From Cryptomeria japonica (taxonomy: Eukaryota; Streptophyta; Pinopsida; Cupressales; Cupressaceae), in assembly GCF_030272615.1 (NCBI RefSeq), contig NC_081412.1:683650583-683714582 (forward strand): a DNA stretch of 64,000 nt, in the 5' to 3' direction. This document shows positions 22,249-34,700 of the stretch, piece by piece; position 1 is the first letter of the stretch; each line of letters starts with the position of its first letter. A program made the position numbers and the translations under genes. A model generated the notes under the pieces. It was not told the DNA's origin. It was given only the letters and a program-made list of their open reading frames with translations, and did not search any database.

Positions 22249-22299
22249 CTCATCTACCTCGCAGCTATCATAGAATACCTCCCTGAGGAGATATTCTCA
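22249..22299 (+). pseudogene. Possible histone H2A fragment (17 codons)
   Basis: The frame reads IYLAAIIEYLPEEIF. This resembles the H2A helix VYLAAVLEYLAAEIL at about 10 of 15 positions and then loses similarity. The match is short and could be chance; if real it is another captured host piece. Confidence 0.25.
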
Positions 22300-22392
22300 T
22301 GTCCTTTCCTTCTTTATGTTGTCGATGAAATACATAAGCGTCCTCACAATGCAGTCAATGCAACAAATAGATTTCCATTTCGATTAGTTTTA

Positions 22393-22783
22393 TTTGCCAA
22401 CGTACTCTCTACCTGTGCCAAAATGGGAGCTTTGGAACAGAGTATGGGCTTCCATCAAAGAAGAAGGTAAGGGCAATTAATATCAGATGCTTACGGTTGG
22501 AAATGCTCTATTTGACATGTTTGGAAAATGTGGAAGTATAGACATGAAAGTGCATGAACTATTTAGTGAGATGCATCAAAGAAACGCGATCTAATGGAAT
22601 GCTATGATTGCAGGATATGCACAAGATGTGTTTGAAATGGATTTAGAAACTTCCAACCAAATGTGATTAGTGAGTATAGATGTTGTAGTGCAACTGCCCA
22701 AGTACACATGCATGCAAAATATGTAAGCTTAGATAAGGCACATGAACTATTTGACATAATGCCTCAAAGATCACCCAATATCC
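22393..22783 (+). pseudogene. Pentatricopeptide repeat (PPR) gene fragment
   Basis: Plant PPR proteins bind organellar RNA. I read NVLSTCAKMGALEQS, then after a shift GNALFDMFGKCGSIDMKVHE and LFSEMHQRNAI, a stop, WNAMIAGYAQD, and further on HAKYVSLDKAHELFDIMPQR. These are the conserved parts of PLS-type repeats (LVGNALIDMYGKCG, SWNAMIAGYAQ, AKCGSLDKARELFDKMP). About two to three repeats of a protein that normally has a dozen or more. Stops and shifts make it a relic, probably captured by the surrounding transposon. Confidence 0.85.
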
Positions 22784-24172
22784 AATGACGGTTGGGAGAA
22801 AAAAAACATCATTTTTTTGATAATCTTAAATATTTTTTTATTCATCACTATAAATCTATTATGAATTTAGTCTCAATATTGCAGAAATTTATTCTATTAT
22901 GAATGCAATATTTAGGGATGTAATCTTTATATTTTTTTTTTAATTAGGAAAAGGTCCTAATAGAATCCCCAACTAATTAATCTAGAGAAAGATACCACTA
23001 AAGAAAGAAATTCAATCCTCACCACTATGGTCTTGAAGGATTTTAAGACACTTGGATTCTTATTTTGGCCTGCTTTTCCTTGACCCTATGTTAAGATAGT
23101 AAACTAGTTTGAGAGAATCTATTGGGTGGGAAATTGTGTATGGTTGCAATTATTTTCATGCATGGAAAGTGATTTAAAGTTTGGACCAATAGAGGATAAG
23201 TATTTCTTGAACCTTCAAGGACATGTGTAGAGAACCGCATGGATGTTTCTCCATTATTGAACTCTTTGAATATGTAAGTAAATTATTTTTGGTTGATGAC
23301 ATAGTAAGTGTGGTATTTGTCTTTTCGATATGTTGTGGATAATATTAATCAAATATGGAATTTTTTTGATGCTATATACACTATGTTTTGGATTGAATTT
23401 AGGTAAGCGAAGAGGTAATGGAAGAATAAAAGAGGTACACAAAGGAAGAAGAGTGAAATAGGTGGTTTGGGATGGAGGTTACAAGTATATATGATAATTC
23501 GTATGGATAATTTGTTGTCTATAAAGAGGCAAATAAGCTATCACAACTTCAACATGAATGAATTCCTCATCTACAAAAGAAAAAGGTACCTCTAATGGTT
23601 TCAAAATTTGTCAAAATAGTTATGATATACCAAATAATCAAGTGGAATATCCTTTAAGTAACTAATATTATCTTCAAACTATTTATTTTGATTTTCATCA
23701 TATCCTTTCCATGTGCATTTCCCTTGGTTTTAGTCCCATTTTTTCTTTATTTTATTCAAAACAAAATTTATAGATGCCTCTACTTGTCTAACCACTCATT
23801 AATTGTTTGGGATTTTCATTCCATTCACCAAGGTTGGCATCTATTCTAAGACTTTGTGTCATGGCCAAGCTAAATTATTTTCCTCTAGTTTCTCTCCAAT
23901 CTAGTCACCTAGTAGCATGTGAAATCTATCTCTTCCTAATTATTATTCTCTCCATCTTGTTAATGACCATTTCATTAATGAATCCTTCCTCATAATTTTG
24001 GATAAGTGAGACAATGTTAGCTCAAGGAATCTTTTCAATCCTCTTTCAAGATTCTTTCCCAAGTAATAATCTTGCATATTGGAAAATAAATTATGCTTCT
24101 ATTTTTCCAAGCTACTCTTCCTTATAATGTTTAGATTTATTCTAAAGTGCTCATTATGACTCATGTTTACTA
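22784..24172. other. No recognisable gene
   Basis: AT-rich non-coding DNA between the PPR fragment and the LTR element. Short open frames on both strands show no family resemblance. Confidence 0.5.
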
Positions 24173-24177
24173 CTCTT
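24173..24177. repeat. Target site duplication CTCTT (left)
   Basis: Identical to 30773-30777, flanking the two outer LTR ends. Confidence 0.88.
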
Positions 24178-24985
24178 TGTTGGCATATGGACACTCCAAT
24201 GAGACATTGTGTGTGATTGAAGGTTTGTCATTGATGACAACCTTGCAATCCTATGGCACCAGCAAGACATCATACCGGCAAAGAATTACACAAGCAAGAC
24301 AGTGTGCTGGCATCAACAAGATCACTCTACACTAGCACAGGCACTGGCACAGAAGAAAAGATGTATATCAGCATAAAGGCTGATAGGATTTTTGATATGT
24401 AATATTTTGTTTATTATTGTAAGCCGACTTGGCAAATTGTAAAATGACTCTTGTATATAAAGGAGAAAATTATAGACATTTAGAGAGGTAATGTAGCGAG
24501 CATAAAGAAAATTATTAGGCAGACCTAATGTGTGAATTATAGGTCAAGGGTATATGTAAAGAACAAAGTTAGAACCAGTACTAAATCTAGCATTGGAGAT
24601 GCTATTGTAAAGTAGTACAGATCATTGGATTAGTATAATCCTCATTGTAAGTCAATGTGACTTCTCTTTGAGTAGTGAGCTCTAGGTAGTTGGCCTTCCT
24701 GCATGTGCAGGCCCCTATTATAGGTAATATTCTCTTATTGGCCAGTGAGTGAATATTGTGGGTCACAAATCCCACCAAGGTTTTTCTCACACCGGGTTTC
24801 CTCATTAAACATCTTGTGTTATGGTGTTCTTTTCATGTGGATGTTTCTGATTCTGTTTATTGCATTAATTCTTGCATACCGGTATACTGCTATTTTATGT
24901 TCTGCATGTTTTAACTTAAGAAATTCTTATCACCGGTTAGATACTTATTCACCCCCCCCTCTCAGTATCTGTGGGAATCCTAACA
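24178..24985 (+). repeat. 5' LTR of copy B
   Basis: 808 bp, TGTTGGCATATGGACACTCC ... GGGAATCCTAACA. It shares nearly all sequence with the 3' LTR (821 bp); the length difference includes a longer C-run in the 3' copy. Confidence 0.9.
24454..24460 (+). promoter_or_regulatory. TATA box in 5' LTR of copy B
   Basis: TATATAA within CTTGTATATAAAGGAGA, kept at 30235 in the 3' LTR and as TTATATAAG in the 3' LTR of copy A. Transcription would start roughly 30 bp on, defining the U3/R border. Confidence 0.6.
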
Positions 24986-25003
24986 ATTGGTATCAAAGCT
25001 TGG
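24986..25003 (+). other. Primer binding site of copy B
   Basis: ATTGGTATCAAAGCTTGG directly after the LTR, close to the complement of initiator-Met tRNA. Confidence 0.8.
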
Positions 25004-25056
25004 TCCTCTATTTTCAGAAGCCTAACAACTTGAGGAAGATCTTGACATCGGTAAAG

Positions 25057-26214
25057 ATGGAAAATCTGATGAAGCAACTTGAAGGAGTTCTTACTGACTA
25101 TGATGCAGAGAAGTTGAAAAATATCAAATTAGAAGATAATTTAAGAGCAACTCAAGATATCATTCAGGCACTTCAAGAAAATCTTACTGTTACAAGAAAT
25201 AAGAGAAGAGAACTTTGTGAAAAATTGCAAAATGAGAATGATGAAAAGGAATCTCTTAATGATATGATAAGCAAGCTGAAACAAGAGATCATGACAACAA
25301 AAAATGAAATGCAGGATATGACTATGAGATTTTGCAAAGAGATTGAGGATAGAAAGAAGAATGAAGAAGAATTGACTAGAAGACTAAGTGATGCAGCAAA
25401 TGAGAACACAAGACTTAGCTATGAAAATGACATGTTGAAGACAGATCTGATGCATACTCAGAATGACTCAAATGAACTAATGAGACAAAAAGAAATCTTG
25501 GAAAGGGAATTGGAAACTACAAATCAACATAAAGAAAAATTCAAGAAAAGCTCAGAAGAACTTGGTACCTTATTGAAGAATCAAAAACCTAAAGGTGACA
25601 CTTCTAGAATTGGCTTTGAAGTTGGAGAAAGCTCTGGTACTGCAAATACTCAGGATCACAACAAACCAGTAAGACCACCTAATGTTTATAAATTCAATGG
25701 AAAATGCTTTAACTATAATAAGTATGGTCATAGGGCAAATGAATGTAGATCTAGGAATTATCAGAATATCAATACACCCACTGGTCAATGTTCCAAATAC
25801 AACAAAGTTGTTCATAACTCAGAAAACTATAGAATGAATGTGAGATGTTATATTTGTGGAAGATTTGGACATTTATCTAATCAATGCAGAACACAAACTG
25901 GCATAGGTTATGGGAAAGCTATTCAGAAAAATAATGTAACTTGTTATGCATGTAACAAGATTGGGCATATTGCTAAATTTTGTAGAAGTAAAGATACACC
26001 GATAGACAACAAAGGTGCTAGCTTGAAGGGAAAAGAAAAGGTTGAAGAGGTTAAGTAAGAATTCTCAAAGCAATGGATTAGAAAAGTTGATCTAAATATT
26101 GGGAATACTCCTCCACCAGTAGAACCAACAAATGCTTCACCAGCAGGACAGAGTAATGCTTCACTAGTAGGACAGAGTAGTGCTCCACTGGAAGGAAGTT
26201 CTTCATCTAATTGA
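25057..26214 (+). pseudogene. gag-like protein of copy B: coiled coil with four CCHC boxes
   Basis: Start MENLMKQLEGVLTDYDAEKL is the first ATG after the PBS and agrees with copy A. Residues 1 to about 190 are a charged coiled coil. Then come CFNYNKYGHRANEC and CSKYNKVVHNSENY (both decayed by Cys to Tyr changes) and the intact CYICGRFGHLSNQC and CYACNKIGHIAKFC. A TAA at 26056-26058 interrupts it where copy A has Gln (VKQEFSKQW), and the frame then continues to 26214. The length is 385 codons. Expected role is RNA binding and particle assembly. The spacer 26215-26515 has no reading frame. Confidence 0.88.
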
Positions 26215-26515
26215 AGAAAATTTCCTTGAGGGTTTGGCAATCTAATGACACATGTGCTATTATTCCCTCAGTTAGAGATAAGAAGTTGAAAATCACTTAT
26301 TATCGGAAAACAATGTTAAGTGAATACTTAACTAGCATGCAATTAATGTGGTGGATAGCGAAAAAGACTTTATAAAATAAGGTTTTGGCTCCATTTCATT
26401 TCACCATGATTTCAAACTTTCAGAGAGCATGAAGATTCCGAGCTAAGGCATTTCAAGCAAGAAGCAAGCACACTCCAAGCAATCATCCATCCAGGACAGA
26501 AAAAGGTATTTAATC

Positions 26516-29500
26516 ATGGCATCCACCTCTGCAATTGAATACATAGTGAACCCTACTGTTGTGGAAGTAATTAAAAGACCTAGGCCCGTATTTCAGTTAT
26601 TCCCCAAAATAGCAAAGAAGGATGATACCTTAGGTGCATTTTCTCAAATTCCTAAAGGTGTTGTATATGCTGAAGACCCTAGAATGTACATCCACTACAA
26701 TATTGAAGAGTTAGGAGACAAGGAAATCAAAACCATGTATAAAACTGAGATATGTGATGATACCAGCAATGTTAAAACTGAACACAAGGTTATTGAAACC
26801 CTAGGATTCACATAAATCCTTATCATTCCTTAATTTCCTAAGGATGTTATTAGGATAGTGTTAAGCAGAGTTCATGGAGAATTTTTCTAGTTAGATGCAA
26901 TTCATAAGATCACCAAGGAAGTGGTAAAGGCTGTCACAGGGTTATCGGCCACCGGTAAAAGACCAGACAAAAACAAGAAGGTTTCAAAAGATTTAGTCAT
27001 ATACCCAACAGGTGCAACATTTGATAAGAGATCTCTAAGGGTTAACAATGTAAAGGATACAAATGTGAAATTCATAAGTATGATATTAGGTTACAAAGCC
27101 ACTCATGCCAATAGACTTAACTCAGTTTCAAGTTTATGCATCAAGAGTGCTTATGATATGATAACAGATAATGCAAAAATTAACATCTGTGAATGGTTAA
27201 AGGATGAACTAATAGACAACCTTAGAAAGATAAAGAAGGATAAGAAAGGAACATTCAGATTTGGAAATCTGTTAGTATGCCTAATGCTTCACATAACAAA
27301 ACAGGTTCCCGGTATAGGATATAAAGAACTAGGATATGACATATCGGTAGGAAAGCAATTGACAGAACTATTTAATACCATGGGTGAGAACAAGGAAAAC
27401 AACATTCATGACTTTTTCCAAGCATTGAAGACAAAAATGAAGAAAAGGATAAGGTTATCTCCGAAAATTGTAGATAAATACAAAGATGATATATGCTTTG
27501 TTATTAAAAAGGATGAAATATGGATGGAAGCAGTCATCCCAAGGACAATCTGGGTAACAAAAATGGGCTATGGGATAGATGACCACATAGTTGAAACTTA
27601 TGCCAAAGCACTTCTAGAAGCCCCCAATGAACCTAAGGAGGAAGTATTTGGTAGTGCTGAAACCATAGAAAGCCAAATACAGTCCAAGAAAAGAGTGAAG
27701 AAGGTAGAGGCATTTATGAGGAAAGGATCCAGACAAGCAAAGGCCATTAAGGAAGATGTATTAAAGAAAATTGGCATAACTGAAGATGAGTTGGCAGCCC
27801 CACAACCTAAAGCTCATCTATCATCGGTAGGTACTTCTTCGGAAGGTGACATGCCAACAACTTTTAAAAGAGTTGTTAGGAAAAGAGATCCCTCACCGGC
27901 AACCACTCCTTCACCTAGAAGGACAAGGCAGAAGCAACAAGCTATGAGATCTCCAATCAAAAAGGTCACACCTAAAAACAAGCTAACTCCTAAGAAAAAG
28001 AAAAAGACAAAAACTGACTTGGCACCTCTAGACATATTGCTAAATGAGATCACAGAGGAAGGAAAACTGAAAAACATAGGGAAAATTTATGACACCCTAT
28101 CTGCTGATGAGAAAGGGAAAGTTGAGGAGAGTGTAATACTGCATATGGACATGTTCAAAACATTTTTGATGGAAGTTATCAATGAAATACCTGATGATTT
28201 ATACAAAAGACTTGAGGCCAGAAGGCAAGGAGTGATTGAATTAGACAAGAAAATAAAAATAGAAAAACTACTTGTTGTATATCCGGTAAACTCCCCAAAG
28301 GAAATTGATGATCTGATTGCTCAGGAAAACTAGACTGTTTTCTCCACTGTACATCGGCATATTTCACTAATGGCAGGAAGAGTTACAGAAGTTACAGAGG
28401 AAATAGAAGATGGTTGGGACATATACTTGGTTGAAAAGGAAAAATAAGAAGAATAAAGGAATCCCAAGCCTGTATATCAGAAGGATAAGGACAAAGGGAA
28501 AGGCAAAGTTGGTGGACCTCCAAGCTTAAAGGTTAAAGAAAACCTACCTCCACCTATAAAAATTACAACTCCTAAAAACCAACCGGTAGCAGAAAGCATG
28601 GATGTAGAGGATAGCAATCCAAATCCTAAAGTCCTATACACTATAAATGTTGATGCCCAAAAGATCAACATAACAATTGATAAAGATACAACTAAAAAGT
28701 CAGATATGGCTAAAGAGCCTCCAGTAACAGGAGATACAGAGCAACCGACAGAGGATACAAGGAAAAAGATGGAATCTGAGGCACAAACAGAGAAACCAAC
28801 AGAGCTAAAGGCTTTAGAACAAGCTCACAAGGAAACAATGCCACCGGTAAGCAATGAAGCAGGAAAACTAGTGCTAAAAGAAATACAAACACAAACTGAC
28901 CTACCAAAGGTCAATACAAGCATGGTCACTTCCACCAGTACTCACACTCTTGGATCATCATCAACATTCAAGTCAACTAATGTGACTGAGGTATTGCTTG
29001 AATCCATTAAGAAAATAACTGACTGCAGTTCACAGGCCTATAAAGCAATATATGACTCAATACCAATTTTGAAGATAATTGCTCTTGATTGTAATATAGA
29101 TAATAAAGATTCTTTAGGACAGTTGGATACATTATGTAAATACATTTCTGGAAATATTGAGAAAATAAAGGAAGAATCAGTAAAGGACATGGTAGAAAAG
29201 GAGAAACATAAATTCTTTGAAGAAGAAATGAAGAAGTGTAACAAAGAATTTGACACACTTCTACCGGAACTATGTAGTTTGTTAAAAGAGTATAAAAATC
29301 TGTATAAAGAAACATGCAAAAAAAACTTCTTGACTGTAGATATTGACAAGAAAATAAGCAAGACACAGGATGAGATAAATAAACTTGCAGACAATTTTGT
29401 CAACTCACTGGATTCACTATCTGTTTTTGAAGATAAGTAAGCAAATTTTGAAGAAGAATTGCTTAAATAGGAAAGAGAGAAAGAGAGAATAATAAACAAG

Positions 29501-29737
29501 GCAAAACACTTGAGATCTAAACTAAGTCCAAGATTGGACTATCTAGCATCTCTGTGGAAGGAAATCTCAGAGGCATTAGCACAGGGAAGTAAAACACCAG
29601 CAGAGCAATTGCAGCATCTCACCAGTACTATGAAGAGGACTGAAACAACAATAAAAGATAGCAAAAAGTTTATGGATAGTATAAACTTAATTTTGGGCGA
29701 TCTTTTTCAGATAATAACTACCCAACTACAAGGTTGA
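26516..29737 (+). pseudogene. ORF2 of copy B: unknown retrotransposon protein, about 1,073 residues
   Basis: One uninterrupted frame register over 3,222 bp. It is broken only by about eight stop codons and has no net frameshift. N-terminus MASTSAIEYIVNPTVVEVIK; core from about residue 136 (VKFISMILGYKATHANRLNS); GTFRFGNLLVCLMLHITKQV at about 244; GSRQAKAIKEDVLKKIG; a Lys/Arg-rich stretch at about 467-500 (TPKKKKKTK); then acidic and Thr-rich segments. The C-terminal 250 residues look coiled-coil (FEEEMKKCNKEFDTLLPELC). It has no RT YVDD box, no protease D(S/T)G and no integrase HHCC/DDE. Function is unknown. Conservation in two separate insertions shows it belongs to the element and is not a chance frame. 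Confidence 0.85.
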
Positions 29738-29935
29738 GGATATGGATAGATGTAACTACAAACTCTACTAACATCTTGAGAACCTTTGTCATTGATGCCA
29801 AAGGGGGAGTAGTAGGATGAGAAAGTTCAAAGACAGGAATCACATGCTCAGGGGGAGCCCTTCATATTTTTGGTAAACTTTTTGGACTACACATTTTGGA
29901 TACTTTTTGAAATTTCTCATGAGTGTTGCCATCAA

Positions 29936-29951
29936 TGCCAAAGGGGGAGAT
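29936..29951 (+). other. Polypurine tract of copy B
   Basis: TGCCAAAGGGGGAGAT precedes the 3' LTR; identical to the tract of copy A. The stretch 29738-29935 is non-coding and carries a second similar purine run (GCCAAAGGGGGAGTAG, about 29800). Confidence 0.8.
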
Positions 29952-30772
29952 TGTTGTCATATGGACACTCCAATGAGACATTGTGTGTGATTGAAGGTTT
30001 TGTCATTGATGGCAACCTTGCAATCCTATGGCACCGGCAAGACATCATACTAGCAAAGCATTACACAAGCAAGACAATGCACTGGCATCAACAAGATCAC
30101 TCTACACTGGCACCGGCACCGGCACCGACACAGAAGAAAAGATGTATACTGGCATAAAGGCCGACAAGATTTTTGATATGTAATATTTTGTTTATTATTG
30201 TAAGCCGACTTGGCAAATTGTAAAATGACTCTTGTATATAAAGGAGATCATTGTAGACATTTAGAGAGGTAATGTAGCGAGCATAAAGAAAATTATTAGG
30301 CAGACCTAATGTGCGAATTATAGGTCAAGGGTATATGTAAAGAATAGAGTTAGAACCGGTACTGAATCTGGAATTGGAGATGCTATTGTAAAGCAGTACA
30401 GATCATTGGATTAGTATAATCCTCATTGTAAGTCAGTGTGACTTCTCTTTGAGTAGTGAGCTCTAGGCAGTTGGCCTTCCTGCATGTGCAGGCCCCTATT
30501 ATAGGTAATATTCTCTTATTGGCCAGTGAGTGAATATTGTGGGTCACAAATCCCACCGAGGTTTTTCCCACACCGGGTTTCCTCATTAAACATCTTGTGT
30601 TATGCTGTTCTTTTAATGTGGATGTTTCTGATTCTATTTATTGGATTAATTCTTGCATACCAGTATACTGCTATTTTATGTTCTGCATGTTTTAACTTAA
30701 GAAATTCTTATCACCGGTTAGATACTAATTCACCCCCCCCCCGTCCTCTTAGTATCTGTGGGAATCCTAACA
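29952..30772 (+). repeat. 3' LTR of copy B
   Basis: 821 bp, TGTTGTCATATGGACACTCC ... GGGAATCCTAACA; counterpart of 24178-24985. Confidence 0.9.
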
Positions 30773-30777
30773 CTCTT
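30773..30777. repeat. Target site duplication CTCTT (right)
   Basis: Matches 24173-24177. Confidence 0.88.
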
Positions 30778-31696
30778 CCTATTAGTCTCATTCCAATATC
30801 TCCTACAAAAATATGGAATGATTACATTTATATTTTATTTGTGTCTCCTAAATATCCACAAAATTTGGAACAATAATACAATTTTTTAATAATATTTAAT
30901 TGTAAAAGAAAGGATTAAAATGGAAATAAACACTCTAAATAAATAAATCAGGGTTAAAGGGATAAACTAGGATCAATTCATGAAGGCAAGATCTGTTATC
31001 TCAAAATTAATAGATTCATGCAAGAAAAGAAATATTAAATCTAGAGATAAAATTCTTGAAAAATTTAGCTAGCTAAAAGCGAAAGAATGCTGTTAAGCTC
31101 TCATTTTCGCACAGACTGGCAAAGGTTGTAGAGGAGAAATCACTATTGAACTTACCCCTGTCTCATATAACCCTATGTTGAGACCTCACTCAGTAGGATT
31201 CCATCTAATCATTCATCCATCTTCTTACAGTCTAGGCCTTAGAATAGATTTTATTAACACTTCACCTTTTGCCCTTTTTTCAATTCAAGTTAGTTTAGGA
31301 CAAAAAGCATCGTGAGATTGAAATATTAGATGATCAAGTTCCAGCTATTCAAGCATTCGACAATTCAACGTAAGTCCCCTTGTGATACCAGCAATCACAT
31401 CAGCCAACTATGTTTATCCACATGTCGTGACCCTACATACCAGAACCTTGGAGTTGTCTCAAGTGATCCTTAAGCAAATCTCCAGCATTTGAGTAACTTT
31501 GTTCAAGAGAGGATAAGATACTTTTGGGTATTTTATTCTATGTTCGCATGTGCATAAAAAACACATCAACACCTCCCACTTGTCAATGGATAAGCTAAAG
31601 TTGCTCTATAATGAATGGTTTATAAGGCACACCACTTGATGAAGGTTTTGCAAATGGGGTGGCAAGTTGAATGGGTTTGATCTTGGGACAATCTAC
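30778..31696. other. No recognisable gene
   Basis: AT-rich; ends near 31568 with CACATCAACA, which could be an old LTR border, but no partner is seen. Confidence 0.4.
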
Positions 31697-31768
31697 ATGG
31701 TTAAACGTGCTTGATTTAGAGTAGTATTAGTATGGGTGACCTCCTAGGAATCCCTAATGCTTCACCGC
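31697..31768 (+). pseudogene. 5S rRNA-derived fragment (3' half)
   Basis: GGTTAAACGTGCTTG...AGAGTAGTATTAGTATGGGT then GACCTCCTAGGAA matches the second half of plant 5S rRNA (GTTAAGCGTGCTTGG...GAGTAGTACTAGGATGGGTG ACCTCC), including the region of the internal pol III promoter. The first half of 5S is not recognisable. It may be a 5S pseudogene, or the LTR of a Cassandra-type TRIM, which carries such a 5S segment. I could not find LTR ends or a primer site. Confidence 0.75.
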
Positions 31769-34700
31769 TATGAGCATCACTTTGATGAAATGAGTACTAA
31801 GTGATCCATTCTTATGAGGGGTTCATGTAAACTACTCATGAGAATGGGTCAGCTTGACTCTAAAACTATGCAAGTGAATCTTGATATAAATATCATAGTA
31901 TGAAAGTCTTGTGATAACACTCATTCTTCTAGCATTGAAAGTTGTGACAGAGTTATTAAGGGGATTCTCGTGTGTATAGATTCAATGTATAAGTTCAAGA
32001 CAAATTTTGAGGTGATATTTCTTTCCTTTTGGTACATCTATCTTTAAATTGGATGTTCTTTTGCCTTCATGGTAGGTAGTAAGTAATTTTTATGTGGGTT
32101 CCTTTTTTCATTCTTGGATTATTAAGGAAAACATAGTTTGTGAAGAGGAGGTTTTGCTTGTTATCTTATAAAAAAATTGGGTATTAGCTATTATAATAAA
32201 TGATAGACAAAACAATGTCCTCTAAGGCTGTTGAAAAGAAATATTTGTATGATGGATTCTCTTCCCAATTTATCTTCAAAGTTATTTGGTAAATATTTGG
32301 GAAACCAAAATACGGTATGTTGATTTGCAAAGGAAGAACTAAATACAAAAATTCCCAAAAGAAGATGTGTTAGCTAATTATTTTTGTTCCTTCGGTATTT
32401 TGGAAGTTGAAATGTTCCTTATATCTCTTCAATCTCCCAAGCATGTTCCAACAACCATAAAATTTTATGATTGGGATGCAAGGGAGATTAGTGGATTTGA
32501 TGGATTGGCTTTGGCTAGATTCACCTAAGACAATTTATGATTTATTAGGTATTGTTACCATCGACGCATTGTTAAGGTTATTATGGTTGATTATCAAAGC
32601 TAGTGGGATTCGAATATAGAGGCGTGTTTAAGATAATTCTTATCATTGGTTGGTTAATAAAAATTTGGTTTCAAGATTGATGCACAAACATATTAGAAGG
32701 GCACTTTTATGATGTATGTGAAATAATCACATTATTAAGCAAAATAATAGGTAATCTATAGGCAAGAATACTCCATATATAGATATGCTATATGAGGGAC
32801 ATGACTAATTCCACAAACTATAAGATTGACTAGGCTTTTCTCATTAGTGGAATCATATAATAGCTAGTGTGTATTGTTGCCTAGATGCATGAATTTGTAG
32901 TTTTCATACAACTAAGAAATGATAATGTTTCTAAGTACAAACCAAGTGGGAATTATGGACCCATTAATCTTATTTGTAACCACTCGCCACGACTATATTA
33001 TGATAACTCTCTTATTGATAATAGAGAGTATCTAATACATTTATTAAGACCCTGATTATGGTCATGGTAGACCACACAAAGAATGACTTCCATAGGAGGC
33101 TAAGAAGGTGGTCCATGAACAAGAGTTTGTTTCATTCAATCCTTAACATTAACTATCATTAAGGTGGAAGAATTTAGTGAACAACCTCTTATGCTACCTA
33201 GGTACCCTAATGTCATATTCTATTAGAATTAAACAAGTAGTTAGAGTTCATTCTATTTTTAAATCCAAGCATAGAGGGGGGACTATAATGATCCATCATC
33301 ATTGAGTGTTTTTAATTAGATACGAAGGGATTTTGAAAGGGCCCTGATCCCTTGTGAAAAGAGAAAGATGAAGCATTAATCCCAACAAAACAACAAAACA
33401 AAACAGCTCCAAAACAACAAAACAACAAGAGGCGGAATAACTAAAGAAAAAATGAACCATCCTAAAATCAGGGTGGTTTAAAAAATTGATCCAAAGCTCT
33501 TTGATTGAGCACAAAGGAAGGACCCTTCTCTCCAAATCCTATTTTCTTGAGATAATGAAGGGACATAATATCATTGGCACATCCATCATTAGAACCCAAA
33601 GCATTATATATCCTTGAACAATCCAAAGGGGAACTCCCTTGATTAGAACCAATATTTTGAATCTCCTGGGAAATAGGGAAAGTTTCATCCTTATTTGTCT
33701 CCTTACAAGCATGACAAATAATTGAAGAGTACTCATACTCAAACTTCTACACCCATTTTCCAAATTTAGAGATAGGTTAATCTGGGTAGGGAGAGCTTGA
33801 TCGCCATTGAGTGAGGATGCCAAGAATATCTTTGATATAGATAAAAAAAATGGGATTAAACCAGGGCTCAAGGACCCATCTACACAATAGCAATCATATG
33901 ACAAGAGTAACCACTGCCATGAGATATGAAACTTAAAACAATGTGACAAAGATATTACTATGTATAACTTGAGAGCATTCAGAATTATACCCTTATTTGA
34001 TCCAAGGGGTTATATGGAGGAGAAGATAGTGAGAAAGTATGTTTATGTGACTAATTTAGAGATTTTGTTGGAAAATTTTGCCAAAAAATCTCAATTTAGA
34101 CAAAGTGATTATTGTACTACCTTACTTTGTTTTGTCTTAGCTTGAAAAAAAAAGTCTAGTTTAGATTATTTTCCTATAAAGAAAAATGCTCTAACAATAT
34201 TATTATCAAATGCAAATATTTAGAAGCTATTCCATATGATATTCTTGATAAAACCATTTCTTTTATAGAGTCTAGAAAGGTAAATATTTTAAGATTTGAC
34301 TATGGAGATAGCCACCCAAGATCTAGAGGTCTAATGGAAAGCACAAAAAAATGAGAAGATCAATATGACACGAATAAACTATATTCCTATCAATGAATGC
34401 AAGTTTACAATATGAATGAATGAGATTATAAATAGAACCCCTTGATTATATAGGTCAAGATGAGACATGTAGGATATCATAAGATTATGAAAGTATCTTA
34501 ATCTTATGATATGAGACATAAAGTGATAAGTATCCTATATATACCTTAAGTAAACTTAAATGATAAGGCATAAAAATGACCTAATAGTGGAAGTAGCTAG
34601 GTAATATCCCTATTACACCAACAATTATTGCTACTTTTTCTTTGATTCATCTCATTGATATGGATCAAATTGAAATAATTCATTTTATCAATCAGAACAA

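Larger units (their letters stand above)
24178..30772 (+). mobile_element. Non-autonomous LTR retrotransposon, copy B (gag plus unknown ORF2, no pol)
   Basis: A complete 6.6-kb element: 5' LTR, PBS, gag, ORF2, polypurine tract, 3' LTR and TSD CTCTT. It has the same architecture as copy A and clearly related proteins. Its reading frames carry stops but no net frame change, so it looks younger or less eroded. No pol domain is visible. It is inserted in the candidate CACTA element, so it is the later arrival. Confidence 0.9.

Noticed and set aside
25173-25409. Minus-strand open frame with a Phe/Ser-rich hydrophobic product (also at 11765-12001 plus strand)
   Set aside because: Antisense shadow of the gag coiled coil; both copies show it only because the gag is conserved.
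29007-29499. Two minus-strand open frames of 119 and 153 codons
   Set aside because: Shadows of the ORF2 coiled-coil C-terminus of copy B.
24178-30772. Treating copies A and B as ordinary autonomous copia elements
   Set aside because: No YVDD, DSG or integrase motif in any frame between the LTRs, although the PBS is of the copia type.
33299-33949. LINE or other coding relic on the minus strand
   Set aside because: Open stretches overlap in two frames but neither has an endonuclease, RT or zinc-finger motif that I can defend.
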